In this document: positions 43,016 through 51,343 of the stretch, piece by piece | How the letters are laid out: every line of letters begins with the position of its first letter | Numbering within the stretch: the first letter of the stretch is position 1 | Assembly: GCF_963668215.1 (NCBI RefSeq) | Contig: NZ_OY764190.1 | Span: 4,092,001-4,156,000 of the forward strand | Origin: an uncultured Desulfosarcina sp. | GTDB lineage: Bacteria; Desulfobacterota; Desulfobacteria; Desulfobacterales; Desulfosarcinaceae | Direction of reading: 5' to 3' | Length of the DNA stretch: 64,000 nucleotides | Program-made: the position numbers and the translations under genes | Notes under the pieces: generated by a model | The model's database searches: none | Told to the model about the DNA's origin: nothing | What the model saw: only the letters and a program-made list of their open reading frames with translations

Positions 43016-44749
43016 ATGGCAAAGCAGAAAATGACGCCCAGTGAGGCGCTGGTGGAAACCCTGGTGGCTGAAGGCGTGCAAAATGTATTCGGCATCGTCG
43101 GCTCGGCCTACATGGATGCGCTGGATCTGTTTCCCGCAGCGGGCATCCGATTCATCCCCGTGGCCCACGAACAGGCGGCCACCCATGCTGCCGACGGCCT
43201 GGCCCGGGTAACCGGCAAACCCCAGTGCTGCATCGGCCAGAACGGCCCCGGCGCGGCCAACTTCGTATCGGCCATGGTGGCGGCCTACTGGGCCCATTCG
43301 CCCGTTGTGGCCCTGACTCCGGAAACCGGCTCCATGGGGATCGGCACGGGCGGCTTCCAGGAACTGGACCAGATGCCCATGTTCGAACGCCAGACCGTCT
43401 ACCAGGTTCGGGTAAACCAGCCCCAGCGCATGGCCGAACTGGCCCGGCGCGCGTTCTACATGGCCAAGAATCTCAACGGGCCCACCCAGCTCAACATTCC
43501 CCGGGACTTTTTCTACGGCGTCTGTGAAGACGAGATCTACGAGACCCCCGTTATCAACCGGGGCGTCGGCTCCCTGCAGGATCTGGAAAAGGCGGCCGAC
43601 ATCATCGTCAAGGCCAAATACCCGGTGATCGTTTCCGGCGGCGGCGTCTCCCAGGCCGATGCCTTGGATGCGGTCCGTCTGCTGGCCGAATACCTGACGG
43701 CGCCGGTGGTCAACTCCTACCTGCACAACGACACCTTTCCCGCCGGTCATGACCTGGCCTGCGGTCCCATCGGGTACTGCGGCAGCAAGGCGGCCATGCG
43801 AACCATCGCCAAAGCCGACGTGGTCATCGCCCTGGGCACGCGCCTGGGACCCTTCGGCACGCTGCCCCAGTACGACATCACCTACTGGCCGGACAACGCC
43901 AGGCTGATCCAGTGTGACACCAACATCAACGCCCTGGGCTTGTCCAAGCGGGCCGATGTATACAGCTGCGGCGACGTGAAGGAATTTACCACGCTGTTGC
44001 TGGCGCGCATCAAAGAGACGGCCCCGGACCGCCAGCCGGATGCCGGGCGCCTGGAAGATGTGCAGCGGGAGAAAAAGACCTGGGACGACGAACTGGACAA
44101 CTGGAGCGCCAGCGATCAGAGCGCCCCCATGCATCCGCGGCGGTTCCATCAGGAGTGGACCCGCGCTTTGCCGACGAACAGCATCGTCACCACCGACATC
44201 GGCAACAACTCGTCCATGATCAACAGCTACCTGAAGTTCGAGGGTGTCCGGCAGCACATTTCTGCGCTTTCCTGGGGCAACTGCGGCTTTGCCTACGGCG
44301 CGGCCTTAGGCTGCAAGATCGCTAAGCCCGACGCCCCGGTGATCGCCTTCCAGGGAGACGGGGCCTACGGCATCAGCGGCATTGCCGAGGTGATGACCGC
44401 CGTGCGGGAGAACATCCCGGTGATCGCCATCGTGGCCACCAACTACGAATGGGGGGCCGAGAAGAAAAACCAGATCGACTACTACGACAACCGTTTCGTG
44501 GGCGCCAACCTGCCGGACAACCCCGATTATGCCAAGGTTGCCGAGGACATGGGCGCGATGGGAATCCGGGTAGACCACCCCGACCAGGTCGGAGACGCCG
44601 TAAAGGAAGCCATTGCCTCCAATCGGCCCTGCGTGATCAACGCTATCGTTCAGGGCGGAGAAGAAGTGCTGGCCGAGCCGTTCCGGCGGGATGCGTTGAA
44701 TATGCCGGTGAGGTATTTGGAGAAGTACAGCCACTTGAACGCCAAATAG
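43016..44749 (+). CDS. xsc: sulfoacetaldehyde acetyltransferase
   Basis: The ATG at 43016 has AAGGAGTG upstream (the frame also opens at 43007). The 577-residue thiamine-diphosphate enzyme converts sulfoacetaldehyde and phosphate to acetyl phosphate and sulfite. It matches Xsc throughout: FGIVGSAYMDALDLFPAAG, the catalytic HEQ in FIPVAHEQAATH, GTGGFQELDQMPMFE, FQGDGAYGISGIAEVMTAV and the closing TNYEWGAEKKNQIDYYDN. No phosphotransacetylase gene lies next to it, unlike in many Xsc loci. Taurine, isethionate or other C2 sulfonates feed this step; in a sulfate-reducing type organism the released sulfite could be used as electron acceptor. A fold-back element begins at the stop codon. Confidence 0.93.
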   Translation: MAKQKMTPSEALVETLVAEGVQNVFGIVGSAYMDALDLFPAAGIRFIPVAHEQAATHAADGLARVTGKPQCCIGQNGPGAANFVSAMVAAYWAHSPVVALTPETGSMGIGTGGFQELDQMPMFERQTVYQVRVNQPQRMAELARRAFYMAKNLNGPTQLNIPRDFFYGVCEDEIYETPVINRGVGSLQDLEKAADIIVKAKYPVIVSGGGVSQADALDAVRLLAEYLTAPVVNSYLHNDTFPAGHDLACGPIGYCGSKAAMRTIAKADVVIALGTRLGPFGTLPQYDITYWPDNARLIQCDTNINALGLSKRADVYSCGDVKEFTTLLLARIKETAPDRQPDAGRLEDVQREKKTWDDELDNWSASDQSAPMHPRRFHQEWTRALPTNSIVTTDIGNNSSMINSYLKFEGVRQHISALSWGNCGFAYGAALGCKIAKPDAPVIAFQGDGAYGISGIAEVMTAVRENIPVIAIVATNYEWGAEKKNQIDYYDNRFVGANLPDNPDYAKVAEDMGAMGIRVDHPDQVGDAVKEAIASNRPCVINAIVQGGEEVLAEPFRRDALNMPVRYLEKYSHLNAK

Positions 44750-44918
44750 TGTTCATCCACAAGCGGCATCTTTCGGTCCCTGGCGGCGTACTCGCTCGTC
44801 GGCAATCCTCAAAATAGGCCTACTATTCACCCCAGGGGCGCTTCCTTCGGGGCGCCTCCGGTTGCCAACACGTTCGAGCCTTGCCAGGAACCGAAATCTA
44901 CCACTTGTGAACGAACAC
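44749..44918. repeat. fold-back element B (long imperfect palindrome)
   Basis: Overlaps the last base of the xsc stop codon. The left arm GTGTTCATCCACAAGCGG pairs imperfectly with CCACTTGTGAACGAACAC (44901-44918); CGGTCC/GGAACCG and GGCAA/TTGCC pair further in. Its outer arms are similar to those of element A, and the internal blocks CGGCGT, CAATCCTC and GCCTTG recur there. It fills the first half of the 395-base gap before 45145. Confidence 0.75.
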
Positions 44919-44940
44919 GCAAAGCACGAGTTAGGCTCAA

Positions 44941-45050
44941 AGGGATTGAAGGATTCCGGAATTGGTTGAAATGGAAATCCTTCAATCTCTCAAGTCTTCA
45001 ATCCCCTAATTCCCCAATTCCTCAATTCGGAATTCCTATCCAGTCTTCTC
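44941..45050. repeat. degenerate ATTC/CAAT-rich repeats with a 12-bp inverted repeat
   Basis: GATTGAAGGATT (44944-44955) and AATCCTTCAATC (44976-44987) form a perfect inverted repeat. A run of CAATCCC, TAATTCC, CAATTCC and TCAATTC units follows. It occupies the second half of the gene-free stretch after xsc. The rest of that stretch, up to the ribosome site at 45136, shows no other feature. Confidence 0.55.
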
Positions 45051-45144
45051 TTGACAGGGTGTGCCGATCAGGCTACACACTTGTGTGCATTTGCCCATTA
45101 TTAGATCCATGTCTTTTTTTTAACGTCACATCCAAGGGGGGAAG

Positions 45145-46101
45145 ATGAGTACGATTGATCTCAGAGAAGTGGATCGGGTCGAAATTCTGACGCTGCAGGA
45201 CAATACCATCGATTTGACCCAGCAGGACAACAGCGCGGTGATTCAGCGGGCCATGCCGCTGGTGGGGCTGGAGGTAAAAAACAGCATTCTGGCGGAGCAC
45301 GGCTTCTCCTCTCTGGTAACGGTGACCGAAGGGGAGGCGGCCCGCTGCATGCTCTTCGACTTCGGTTTCTCGGAGCATGGGGCTGCGTTCAACGCCGACG
45401 CCCTGGGGGCGGATCTCACCCGGGTCGAGTCCATGGCGTTGTCCCACGGCCATCTGGACCACGTCGGCGGCATCCAGGAGTTGGTGAAGCGCACCGGCAA
45501 GACCGATATTCCCCTGGTGCTGCATCCGGCAGCCTTCAGGAATCCGCGTTTTATGAAGATTTCCGATGACTTCAAACTCATTTTCCCTGCCTTTACCCGT
45601 GAGAAGGCCGAGGCGGCCGGGGCGGCCGTGGTGGATACCGAGCAGCCCTATGCGTTGCTTGACCATGCCGCAGCTTTTCTGGGGCAGATTCCCCGGACGA
45701 CGGCCTTTGAAAAAGGGGCACCCAACCTGTACTGTGAAATCGACGGCCAGGAACAGCCGGATCCCTTTGACGACGATTCGGCCGTCGTTTTCAACGTCAA
45801 GGGCAAAGGGTTGGTCGTGCTTTCCGGATGCGCCCACTCCGGTATCGTCAATACCGTCGCCTATGCCAAAGAGGCGACCGGCGTGGATAAGGTCATGGCC
45901 GTCATGGGCGGATTTCATCTTTCCGGCATGGATGTGGAGACGGTGATCCAGCCGACCATCGATGCACTGAAGGCCTTTAACCCGGACTATATCGTTCCCA
46001 CCCACTGCACCGGCCGGCTGGCCATTCAACTGATCGAAAAAGAGATGCCGGACAGTTTCATTTTGAATATGTCCGGCACTCGGTTGACGTTCAGCGCTTA
46101 A
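45145..46101 (+). CDS. metallo-beta-lactamase-fold hydrolase (DHPR/MptA-annotation family)
   Basis: A 318-residue soluble protein with AAGGGGGGAAG upstream. The metal site is H101-x-H103-x-D105-H106 in LSHGHLDHVGG. Later come VLSGCAHSGIVNTV and VPTHCTGRLA, the second and third metal segments. This branch is often named 7,8-dihydropterin-6-yl-methyl-aminobenzene-phosphate synthase after an archaeal member, but the bacterial proteins mostly act on unidentified substrates. It is not obviously tied to the sulfonate genes. A strong terminator follows. Confidence 0.83.
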   Translation: MSTIDLREVDRVEILTLQDNTIDLTQQDNSAVIQRAMPLVGLEVKNSILAEHGFSSLVTVTEGEAARCMLFDFGFSEHGAAFNADALGADLTRVESMALSHGHLDHVGGIQELVKRTGKTDIPLVLHPAAFRNPRFMKISDDFKLIFPAFTREKAEAAGAAVVDTEQPYALLDHAAAFLGQIPRTTAFEKGAPNLYCEIDGQEQPDPFDDDSAVVFNVKGKGLVVLSGCAHSGIVNTVAYAKEATGVDKVMAVMGGFHLSGMDVETVIQPTIDALKAFNPDYIVPTHCTGRLAIQLIEKEMPDSFILNMSGTRLTFSA

Positions 46102-46120
46102 TTCCGCATATCCGAAAAAG

Positions 46121-46160
46121 AAAAGTGGGCCGTGCAGCTTGCACCGGCCCACTTTTTCGT
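46121..46160 (+). terminator. rho-independent terminator
   Basis: AAAAGTGGGCC followed by GTGCA pairs with TGCACCGGCCCACTTTTT, with a single bulged base and a T-run at the end. It is symmetric enough to serve both directions and closes the metallo-hydrolase gene, 20 bases after its stop. Confidence 0.8.
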
Positions 46161-46267
46161 TGTATCGTTCATCATCAACCATTACGCCGGTGGCGGTCGA
46201 ACGCGGATGAATGCGACCGGGCGGGCAAGCCGGCAGAATGAGGAAGCACTCGATGGTAAGGAGGATT

Positions 46268-47170
46268 ATGCTAAAACGTGCAAAATGGATCATAGCGGTC
46301 ATGCTCATCCTGGCGCCGGCCGGATTGCAGGCGGCATTCGAATACGAGAGCATTCTCAAGGACGATGTCGGCGGGGCCGTCTTGGACGTGGCCGCCGATC
46401 CGGACGCCGATCTGGTCTTTCTCCTCACTCCCGAGGCGGTCCTGATTTACTCGATCAAGGATAAGGCCGTTTTGGACCGCATTATCCTGGACGAACGATT
46501 CGACCGGATTGCCTATCAGCCCGACGACCGCCTGGTGCTCACTGCGGCGGATCCGGATCGGACCCATTTGTTCAGGAGGTTAACGCAGTTTTTAGGGCTC
46601 ACCGCGGCAAATCCGTCCCGGATCAACATCGTCCAATTCAGCCGGATTTTCGCCATCGACCTGACGGGAAGGGCGGTCAAGGGGCCGAAGGATGCCGGCG
46701 TCACCCTGGTGGTCTTCGACGATTACCAGTGCCCGTACTGCGCTCGCCTGGAACGCTTTTCCCATCAGTTGCTGGAAATCTACCCCGACGACCTCAACTA
46801 TGCGATCAAACATTTCCCGCTTTCCAGCCACCCGCTTGCCAATCAGGGGGCCGCAGCAGCCCTGGCCGCGGGCAACCAGGGAAAATTCTGGGAGTTTCAC
46901 AGCCTGCTGCTGGAAAATCACGATCAGCTCAGTGAAGAGAAAATCACGGAAATTGCTACCGGCCTGAATTTGGATATGGAGAAATTCAACCGGGATCGGG
47001 CCTCGGAACCGATCCGTAAGATCATCGCGGAAGATGTCGCCAATGGTCAACAGGTGGGGGTAACCGGAACGCCTTCGGTGTTTATGAACGGAAAGCGGAT
47101 TGAAAACCGGCAGATCGGAAACCTTCCCGCGCTGATCCAGCAGGAACTGGAGAAAAAGGCAAAACCATGA
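46268..47170 (+). CDS. DsbA-like thioredoxin-fold protein
   Basis: The ATG at 46268 is preceded by GTAAGGAGG and starts a signal peptide (APAGLQAAF); an earlier ATG gives no signal. The 300-residue product has an N-terminal beta-rich part (DVAADPDADLVFLLTPEAV, propeller-like) of about 110 residues. Then comes a DsbA-type thioredoxin domain with the active site C155-P-Y-C158 in DDYQCPYCARLE, the helical insertion (AALAAGNQGKFWEFHSLLL) and the cis-proline motif GTPSVFMNG. It would act on disulfides in the periplasm. The next gene overlaps its stop. Confidence 0.88.
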   Translation: MLKRAKWIIAVMLILAPAGLQAAFEYESILKDDVGGAVLDVAADPDADLVFLLTPEAVLIYSIKDKAVLDRIILDERFDRIAYQPDDRLVLTAADPDRTHLFRRLTQFLGLTAANPSRINIVQFSRIFAIDLTGRAVKGPKDAGVTLVVFDDYQCPYCARLERFSHQLLEIYPDDLNYAIKHFPLSSHPLANQGAAAALAAGNQGKFWEFHSLLLENHDQLSEEKITEIATGLNLDMEKFNRDRASEPIRKIIAEDVANGQQVGVTGTPSVFMNGKRIENRQIGNLPALIQQELEKKAKP

Positions 47171-47445
47171 AAAAGAAAATCGTCTGGCTGACGATGGCGG
47201 CAATGGCGGCGGCTGTTGTCGCCTGCACTCACAAACCGTACCACCCCGAAAAAAGCGACCGGGAATGGGCCATCGACCATGAAGCCTGCGAAAAATGGGT
47301 CCGGGAAGGCATTCGCGACGAACCCGATACCTACGACCAATATGACGAGATGCGCTTGATCCGGCAGTGTATGAAGGAAAAGGGCTGGCAGTGGGAGCGC
47401 ACCGAATGGTGGCATCTTGAGAACAAGACCCCTGAAGATCAATGA
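47167..47445 (+). CDS. small lipoprotein, unknown
   Basis: A 92-residue lipoprotein whose ATG overlaps the stop of the DsbA-like gene by four bases (ATGA), so the two are coupled. The lipobox is AVVACT. The mature 70 residues contain two cysteines (EACEKWV and RQCMKEKGW) and a WQWERTEWWHL segment. The pair of cysteines makes it a possible partner or substrate of the upstream thioredoxin-fold protein. Family not recognised. Confidence 0.7.
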   Translation: MKKKIVWLTMAAMAAAVVACTHKPYHPEKSDREWAIDHEACEKWVREGIRDEPDTYDQYDEMRLIRQCMKEKGWQWERTEWWHLENKTPEDQ

Positions 47446-47502
47446 GCCCTTCGCATACGAAAGCAAACACCGGCCGTTTGGCGGTCGCGGCCAGCGGATC
47501 GG

Positions 47503-50500
47503 TCAGGCTGCCTTGCCCGAGTTCTCCGGCGGTTTGAGCAGCCTGTCCGTGATTTTCAGATAATCCGGCCAACACTGGAGATAAAACGAAAGCCCCTTGG
47601 AAAAATCCATTCCCATCACCCCATCGATGAACATCTGACTGATTTCCCGTTCTTTTTTCAAAACGGCCTGGCAGTCCGCCAGAATCCGCTTTTCTTCGTC
47701 CGAAAGCGTCTGGGTCAGGTATTTGAGGGCCGTGCGGGCCCGGGGCTGGTACATCCAGAAATAGAGCAGATCCAATGACCCGATGATAATGAGTTTTTCC
47801 AGATCCTTGGCGTCGCCATGGACCTCCGTGCGGTTGTTGCCCATGGCCTCCAGGGTTTCCCCGACGTTCAGTTCGGGCAGCAGGGCTTCCAACTGGCTGT
47901 AGATATGAAACAGCTGGTTCAGGGTGTGGGCATAATCCTGGAAGCGGGTTTTGATGTTGACGAACCGGTCGGCCGTTCCTTCGATGACGCCGGCAACGGT
48001 GTCCGATGCCCCTTTGGATATGACGGCCGCCCATTTTTGCAGGTGAGCGTCAACGGCCACGACGCCGAGCATCCCCAGCAGGGTGCCGATGAGTGCATTG
48101 AACGCCACGGCAATGGGGATGGAAAGGATGCTGCGGAAGAAGTTGCCGTAAACGGCCCCTTTGGGCAATCCCCGGATCAGATTGTGGCTGGAGAGATAGC
48201 AACCGTTGGCAATGGCCATTATCGTGTACAGGGTAATGGGGTGGGTTGCCGTGGTGATGCCCATGAAGCGGTCCAAAAGGAGCGTTTTGACCAGATAGTC
48301 CAGCAGGGGAACCGAAAACCCGGTGTACAGCAGCGAGTCGGATATCCGGATCCAGTTGACATAATCCTTCCAGTTTAAAAGCGGCGTGCGACGGAATCCG
48401 CCGCCGCCCAGCACCGACTGGACAATATTTCTCAACCCCGTGATGCCGAACCAGATGAAAGCTCCCAGGTACGCCAGCACCCACCAGGAGTTGGTCAGGT
48501 AGAAAGAGAGAAAAGCGGGAATGAAGCCCATGAGAATCTTCAACCCGTTGACGAGCTTGCTGTTCAGGTATATGGGCGAAACCCGCGTCCGCTCGACGGT
48601 CGGAGGGCTTTCCAGACGCAGGCAGTTTTCGGAGCGGTCGGAGATGCCGCCCAGGGTGACGATGTTGCCTTCAGGATCCATACGGATCAGGTGGGTCTGG
48701 ACAAGCCAGTCCACCTGACGGGTTTTCCCCAGTCGCCCCAGTACCGGCAGGTGGTGGGCCAGCCGCTGGTAAATGCCCCGGGAACCGATGGGGCTGGTGT
48801 AAGGGACATGGGTGATGCGCTTGTAGACCGGTATCCTGAATGGGATGATGCTGCGTATGGCCCTCGGGGGAAAGTCCGGGGACGGGTCCATGGGGCAGGA
48901 CGCCTCCTGGGGCATCGCATGGCGGCGGCGATTGCACCGCTGACGGGCATCGGGAGGGAGGGTGTCCATGATAGCCAGCCCCATGCCGTACATGAGGCTG
49001 GAGTGGCCGGTGGAGTCGCTGCCGATGCGGGGTTCGAGATGCATGGAGCCGTACATGGCCGAGAAGACGGAGATGTCGTGGAGGATGATCCCCAACTTCT
49101 CGATGCGTTCCGATTTTCCCGGAAAGGGTTCGCTCGTGGCCAGCCTGCTGATGATGCCGCGGATCAGCCGTTTCAAGTTGATGGTGTTATTTTCGTTAAG
49201 GGCCAGCTGCAGTTCGCTGATTTCGCCGATATGGGCCGTTTTTCCGGCGGTATAGTCCTTGAGGTTGAATATTTCCAGCCGGTTGACCAGGCCTTCGCAG
49301 TCATAGAGAATTTCCACTACATCTTCGGGCAGAAGATCGGTCAGGTTCAGGGTGATCCGGTATCCGGCCTGCAAATGGGTGACCCTGTCCAACAGCTGCC
49401 TGGGGGTCAGAGAGAGCAGTTCGGGGGCATCCGGGTCCTCGAACACCCGGTTGGGGTCGCGGATCTCCGGGTTGACCGACGGTTTTAAAAAGCGCTGCAC
49501 GATGGTTTCCGAATCCAGCTCGTTCATCCGCTGCACCCTTACATCGATTTCTTCGCGCGTTTTCTCGTCGGCACGTTGATAGGCCTTTCGCAGGTCATCC
49601 ATTTTTTCCCACATCAGCGACAGCAGCCGGGTGTGGATGTATTTGGCCAGGTGCAGGATGGACGGCTGGCCCGGCCGCACGAACCGCAAAAAATCGGCGG
49701 CTTCCAGGGGGGGCAGGTCAACATCCAGTTCGGCGTTGATGTCTGTTCGATGCCTTCGGTTGAAGGAGTCCAGCATCTTCAGAATGTATCGCTGGCGGTA
49801 GCTCATGACGGCCCGACCCTGGTCCATCAGCCGCCTGACCGGCTCTTCCGCCAGAAAGCAGAGAAAGGACTGCGGGTCGGAAAAGCCGCGCGGAACCCAG
49901 ATGAGTTGGATATACCGCCCCCGGAAGCGGGCCGAGAACTCGATGCCGATGCGGACGTCGACCCCCATGATCTGGGCCGCCTCGAGCAGTTCAGCGGCCG
50001 ACGGGGAGTCGATGTAGTTGTAGTAGATGACCCGCAGGCGGCGGATGCCCTTGATCCAGGCGTCCATGACCAGATGGGAAATCGATTTGCGCCCCTTGGT
50101 GTTGATGTCGTGGACATGATCGTCGAAGGCGAGTTGATTCCACTCCTCCGGCATTTCGAGGAGATGGTATCGGTGCAGCATTTTTCTGATGACGCTGGGT
50201 TTGCCGCTGGCCACCCGCCGGAAATCGTGGGCCAGTTTCAGCTGTTCGGTTTCGTTGCCGCGGTTGCGTACCAGGTCCTTCATGATGGACAACAGCACCC
50301 GGGCCGCATTTTTAGGCATGCTGCCGGCGGAAGCGTGCAGGACCTCGTCGCGCAGGCTGCGCAAGGCGTTGAGGCGATCCTCCAGGTCCCCGGCTTCCAG
50401 CGATTCGAGAAGGTGGACGACGGAGTAGGCGATGCGCAGTCCCCTCGATTCGGACAGTTCCTTGATGCCGTGGGGGTGAAACCAGGGATACAACCCTTTG

Positions 50501-50589
50501 CGTCCCACGGTTTGCGGAGTGGATTGGGATCGAACGGTATTAACGATTTTCAGAAGGTCGCGGTCGCGTTTATCGAAAAACAGGCTCAA
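47503..50589 (-). CDS. large membrane protein of unknown function with PHP-like segment
   Basis: A 1028-residue protein with GGAGG ahead of its ATG. Residues 1-150 are helical. About 154-230 resemble the PHP phosphoesterase fold: DDHVHD, then SISHLVMDAWIKGIRRLRV, SAAELLEAAQIMGVDV and GIEFS. Several metal-binding histidines of that fold are missing. Residues 230-670 are soluble and mostly helical. About 680-860 contain several membrane segments (GFIPAFLSFYL, VLAYLGAFIWFGITGL, ILSIPIAVAFNALIGTLLGMLGVV). The last 165 residues are helical and probably cytoplasmic. No family name comes to mind. It stands alone on its strand, between the DsbA pair and the DUF4136 gene. Confidence 0.7.
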   Translation of the reverse strand: MSLFFDKRDRDLLKIVNTVRSQSTPQTVGRKGLYPWFHPHGIKELSESRGLRIAYSVVHLLESLEAGDLEDRLNALRSLRDEVLHASAGSMPKNAARVLLSIMKDLVRNRGNETEQLKLAHDFRRVASGKPSVIRKMLHRYHLLEMPEEWNQLAFDDHVHDINTKGRKSISHLVMDAWIKGIRRLRVIYYNYIDSPSAAELLEAAQIMGVDVRIGIEFSARFRGRYIQLIWVPRGFSDPQSFLCFLAEEPVRRLMDQGRAVMSYRQRYILKMLDSFNRRHRTDINAELDVDLPPLEAADFLRFVRPGQPSILHLAKYIHTRLLSLMWEKMDDLRKAYQRADEKTREEIDVRVQRMNELDSETIVQRFLKPSVNPEIRDPNRVFEDPDAPELLSLTPRQLLDRVTHLQAGYRITLNLTDLLPEDVVEILYDCEGLVNRLEIFNLKDYTAGKTAHIGEISELQLALNENNTINLKRLIRGIISRLATSEPFPGKSERIEKLGIILHDISVFSAMYGSMHLEPRIGSDSTGHSSLMYGMGLAIMDTLPPDARQRCNRRRHAMPQEASCPMDPSPDFPPRAIRSIIPFRIPVYKRITHVPYTSPIGSRGIYQRLAHHLPVLGRLGKTRQVDWLVQTHLIRMDPEGNIVTLGGISDRSENCLRLESPPTVERTRVSPIYLNSKLVNGLKILMGFIPAFLSFYLTNSWWVLAYLGAFIWFGITGLRNIVQSVLGGGGFRRTPLLNWKDYVNWIRISDSLLYTGFSVPLLDYLVKTLLLDRFMGITTATHPITLYTIMAIANGCYLSSHNLIRGLPKGAVYGNFFRSILSIPIAVAFNALIGTLLGMLGVVAVDAHLQKWAAVISKGASDTVAGVIEGTADRFVNIKTRFQDYAHTLNQLFHIYSQLEALLPELNVGETLEAMGNNRTEVHGDAKDLEKLIIIGSLDLLYFWMYQPRARTALKYLTQTLSDEEKRILADCQAVLKKEREISQMFIDGVMGMDFSKGLSFYLQCWPDYLKITDRLLKPPENSGKAA

Positions 50590-50645
50590 TGGTCCTCCCT
50601 GATTCGTCCCGAAAGGGCGTATGCGTTGACGATGGTCGGTGGTCG

Positions 50646-51194
50646 TCAGGTTTTCGGGGGGAATTGGTCAAGGATCTTTTCAACCAACTGGTTGATGTCC
50701 CGGCTGGCTTTGGTCGGGTCGTCGTATTCTTTGAATCGCTGGGTCCCGGTGCCCCGCCAGAGCAAGGCCTTCGATTCGGGGTCCAGAAAATCGATGATCA
50801 GCGAAGCGTCCTCGGTTTCGCGCAGGTTGTTGCCGGTGCCGATGGCGACCCCGCCGTGGCGGCCGTAACTGCCGATGCCGAATCCGATGCCGCCGGCGGA
50901 TTCGAGCTTTTTGTTTAGCACATCCCGATAGCGAACCAAAAAGGCCGATTCTTCGCCTTCCGATGCGGCAAAGCCCTTTTCCTTCAGCACCCGTTCCACC
51001 GCGCTGCGGATGCGGCTGTCCCGCAGCGGATTATCCAGGCGCGGATCGCCGGTGCTTTCCTGAACCTTGGCTTCCCATCGAAAGCTTTGCAGCGAGCCGA
51101 AACCCGTCGCCGGGTCATAGTCCTGGCTGACTTGAATGCCCGAGCATCCTGCAATCAGTACCACTGCCAGCGTGATGATCCACGTGTATTTCAT
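50646..51194 (-). CDS. DUF4136 lipoprotein
   Basis: The ATG at 51194 follows GGAGA at the usual distance; an ATG 15 bases earlier has no such site. The 182-residue lipoprotein (LIAGCSG, cysteine 18) has the DUF4136 pattern: VSQDYDPATGFGSLQSFRW at the start, then RIRSAVERVLKEKGF, a glycine-rich centre (GIGFGIGSYGRHGG) and the closing ALLWRGTGTQRF. Domain members are small outer-membrane or periplasmic lipoproteins with no known reaction. It lies 56 bases upstream of the 1028-residue protein on the same strand and may be transcribed with it. Confidence 0.85.
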   Translation of the reverse strand: MKYTWIITLAVVLIAGCSGIQVSQDYDPATGFGSLQSFRWEAKVQESTGDPRLDNPLRDSRIRSAVERVLKEKGFAASEGEESAFLVRYRDVLNKKLESAGGIGFGIGSYGRHGGVAIGTGNNLRETEDASLIIDFLDPESKALLWRGTGTQRFKEYDDPTKASRDINQLVEKILDQFPPKT

Positions 51195-51343
51195 ATCGGC
51201 ATTCTCCAAATCCGGATTGACATGGATCGGCGGCCAAGCGGCTCGCCATCCGAAGCTGTTACGCCATAGCTATCTCTCATTATTAGCATATTGGCCCGGT
51301 AAGTCAAAGCAAGACCGAAAAGCGATTTTTTATGGGGTGGTTG

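Noticed and set aside
42905..44257. 450-codon open frame on the minus strand
   Set aside because: It lies opposite the well-conserved xsc gene. Its translation shows no recognisable domain and is rich in glycine, valine and histidine, as expected of an antisense shadow in GC-rich DNA.
45073..46428. 451-codon minus-strand frame
   Set aside because: Opposite the metallo-hydrolase gene with its HxHxDH motif, and it runs through the terminator; not a gene.
46592..48034. 480-codon minus-strand frame
   Set aside because: Runs antisense through the DsbA-like and small lipoprotein genes and out of frame through the 1028-residue gene; low-complexity composition.
49576..50868. 430-codon plus-strand frame
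   Set aside because: Antisense to the 1028-residue protein and the DUF4136 gene, no ribosome site, no domain.
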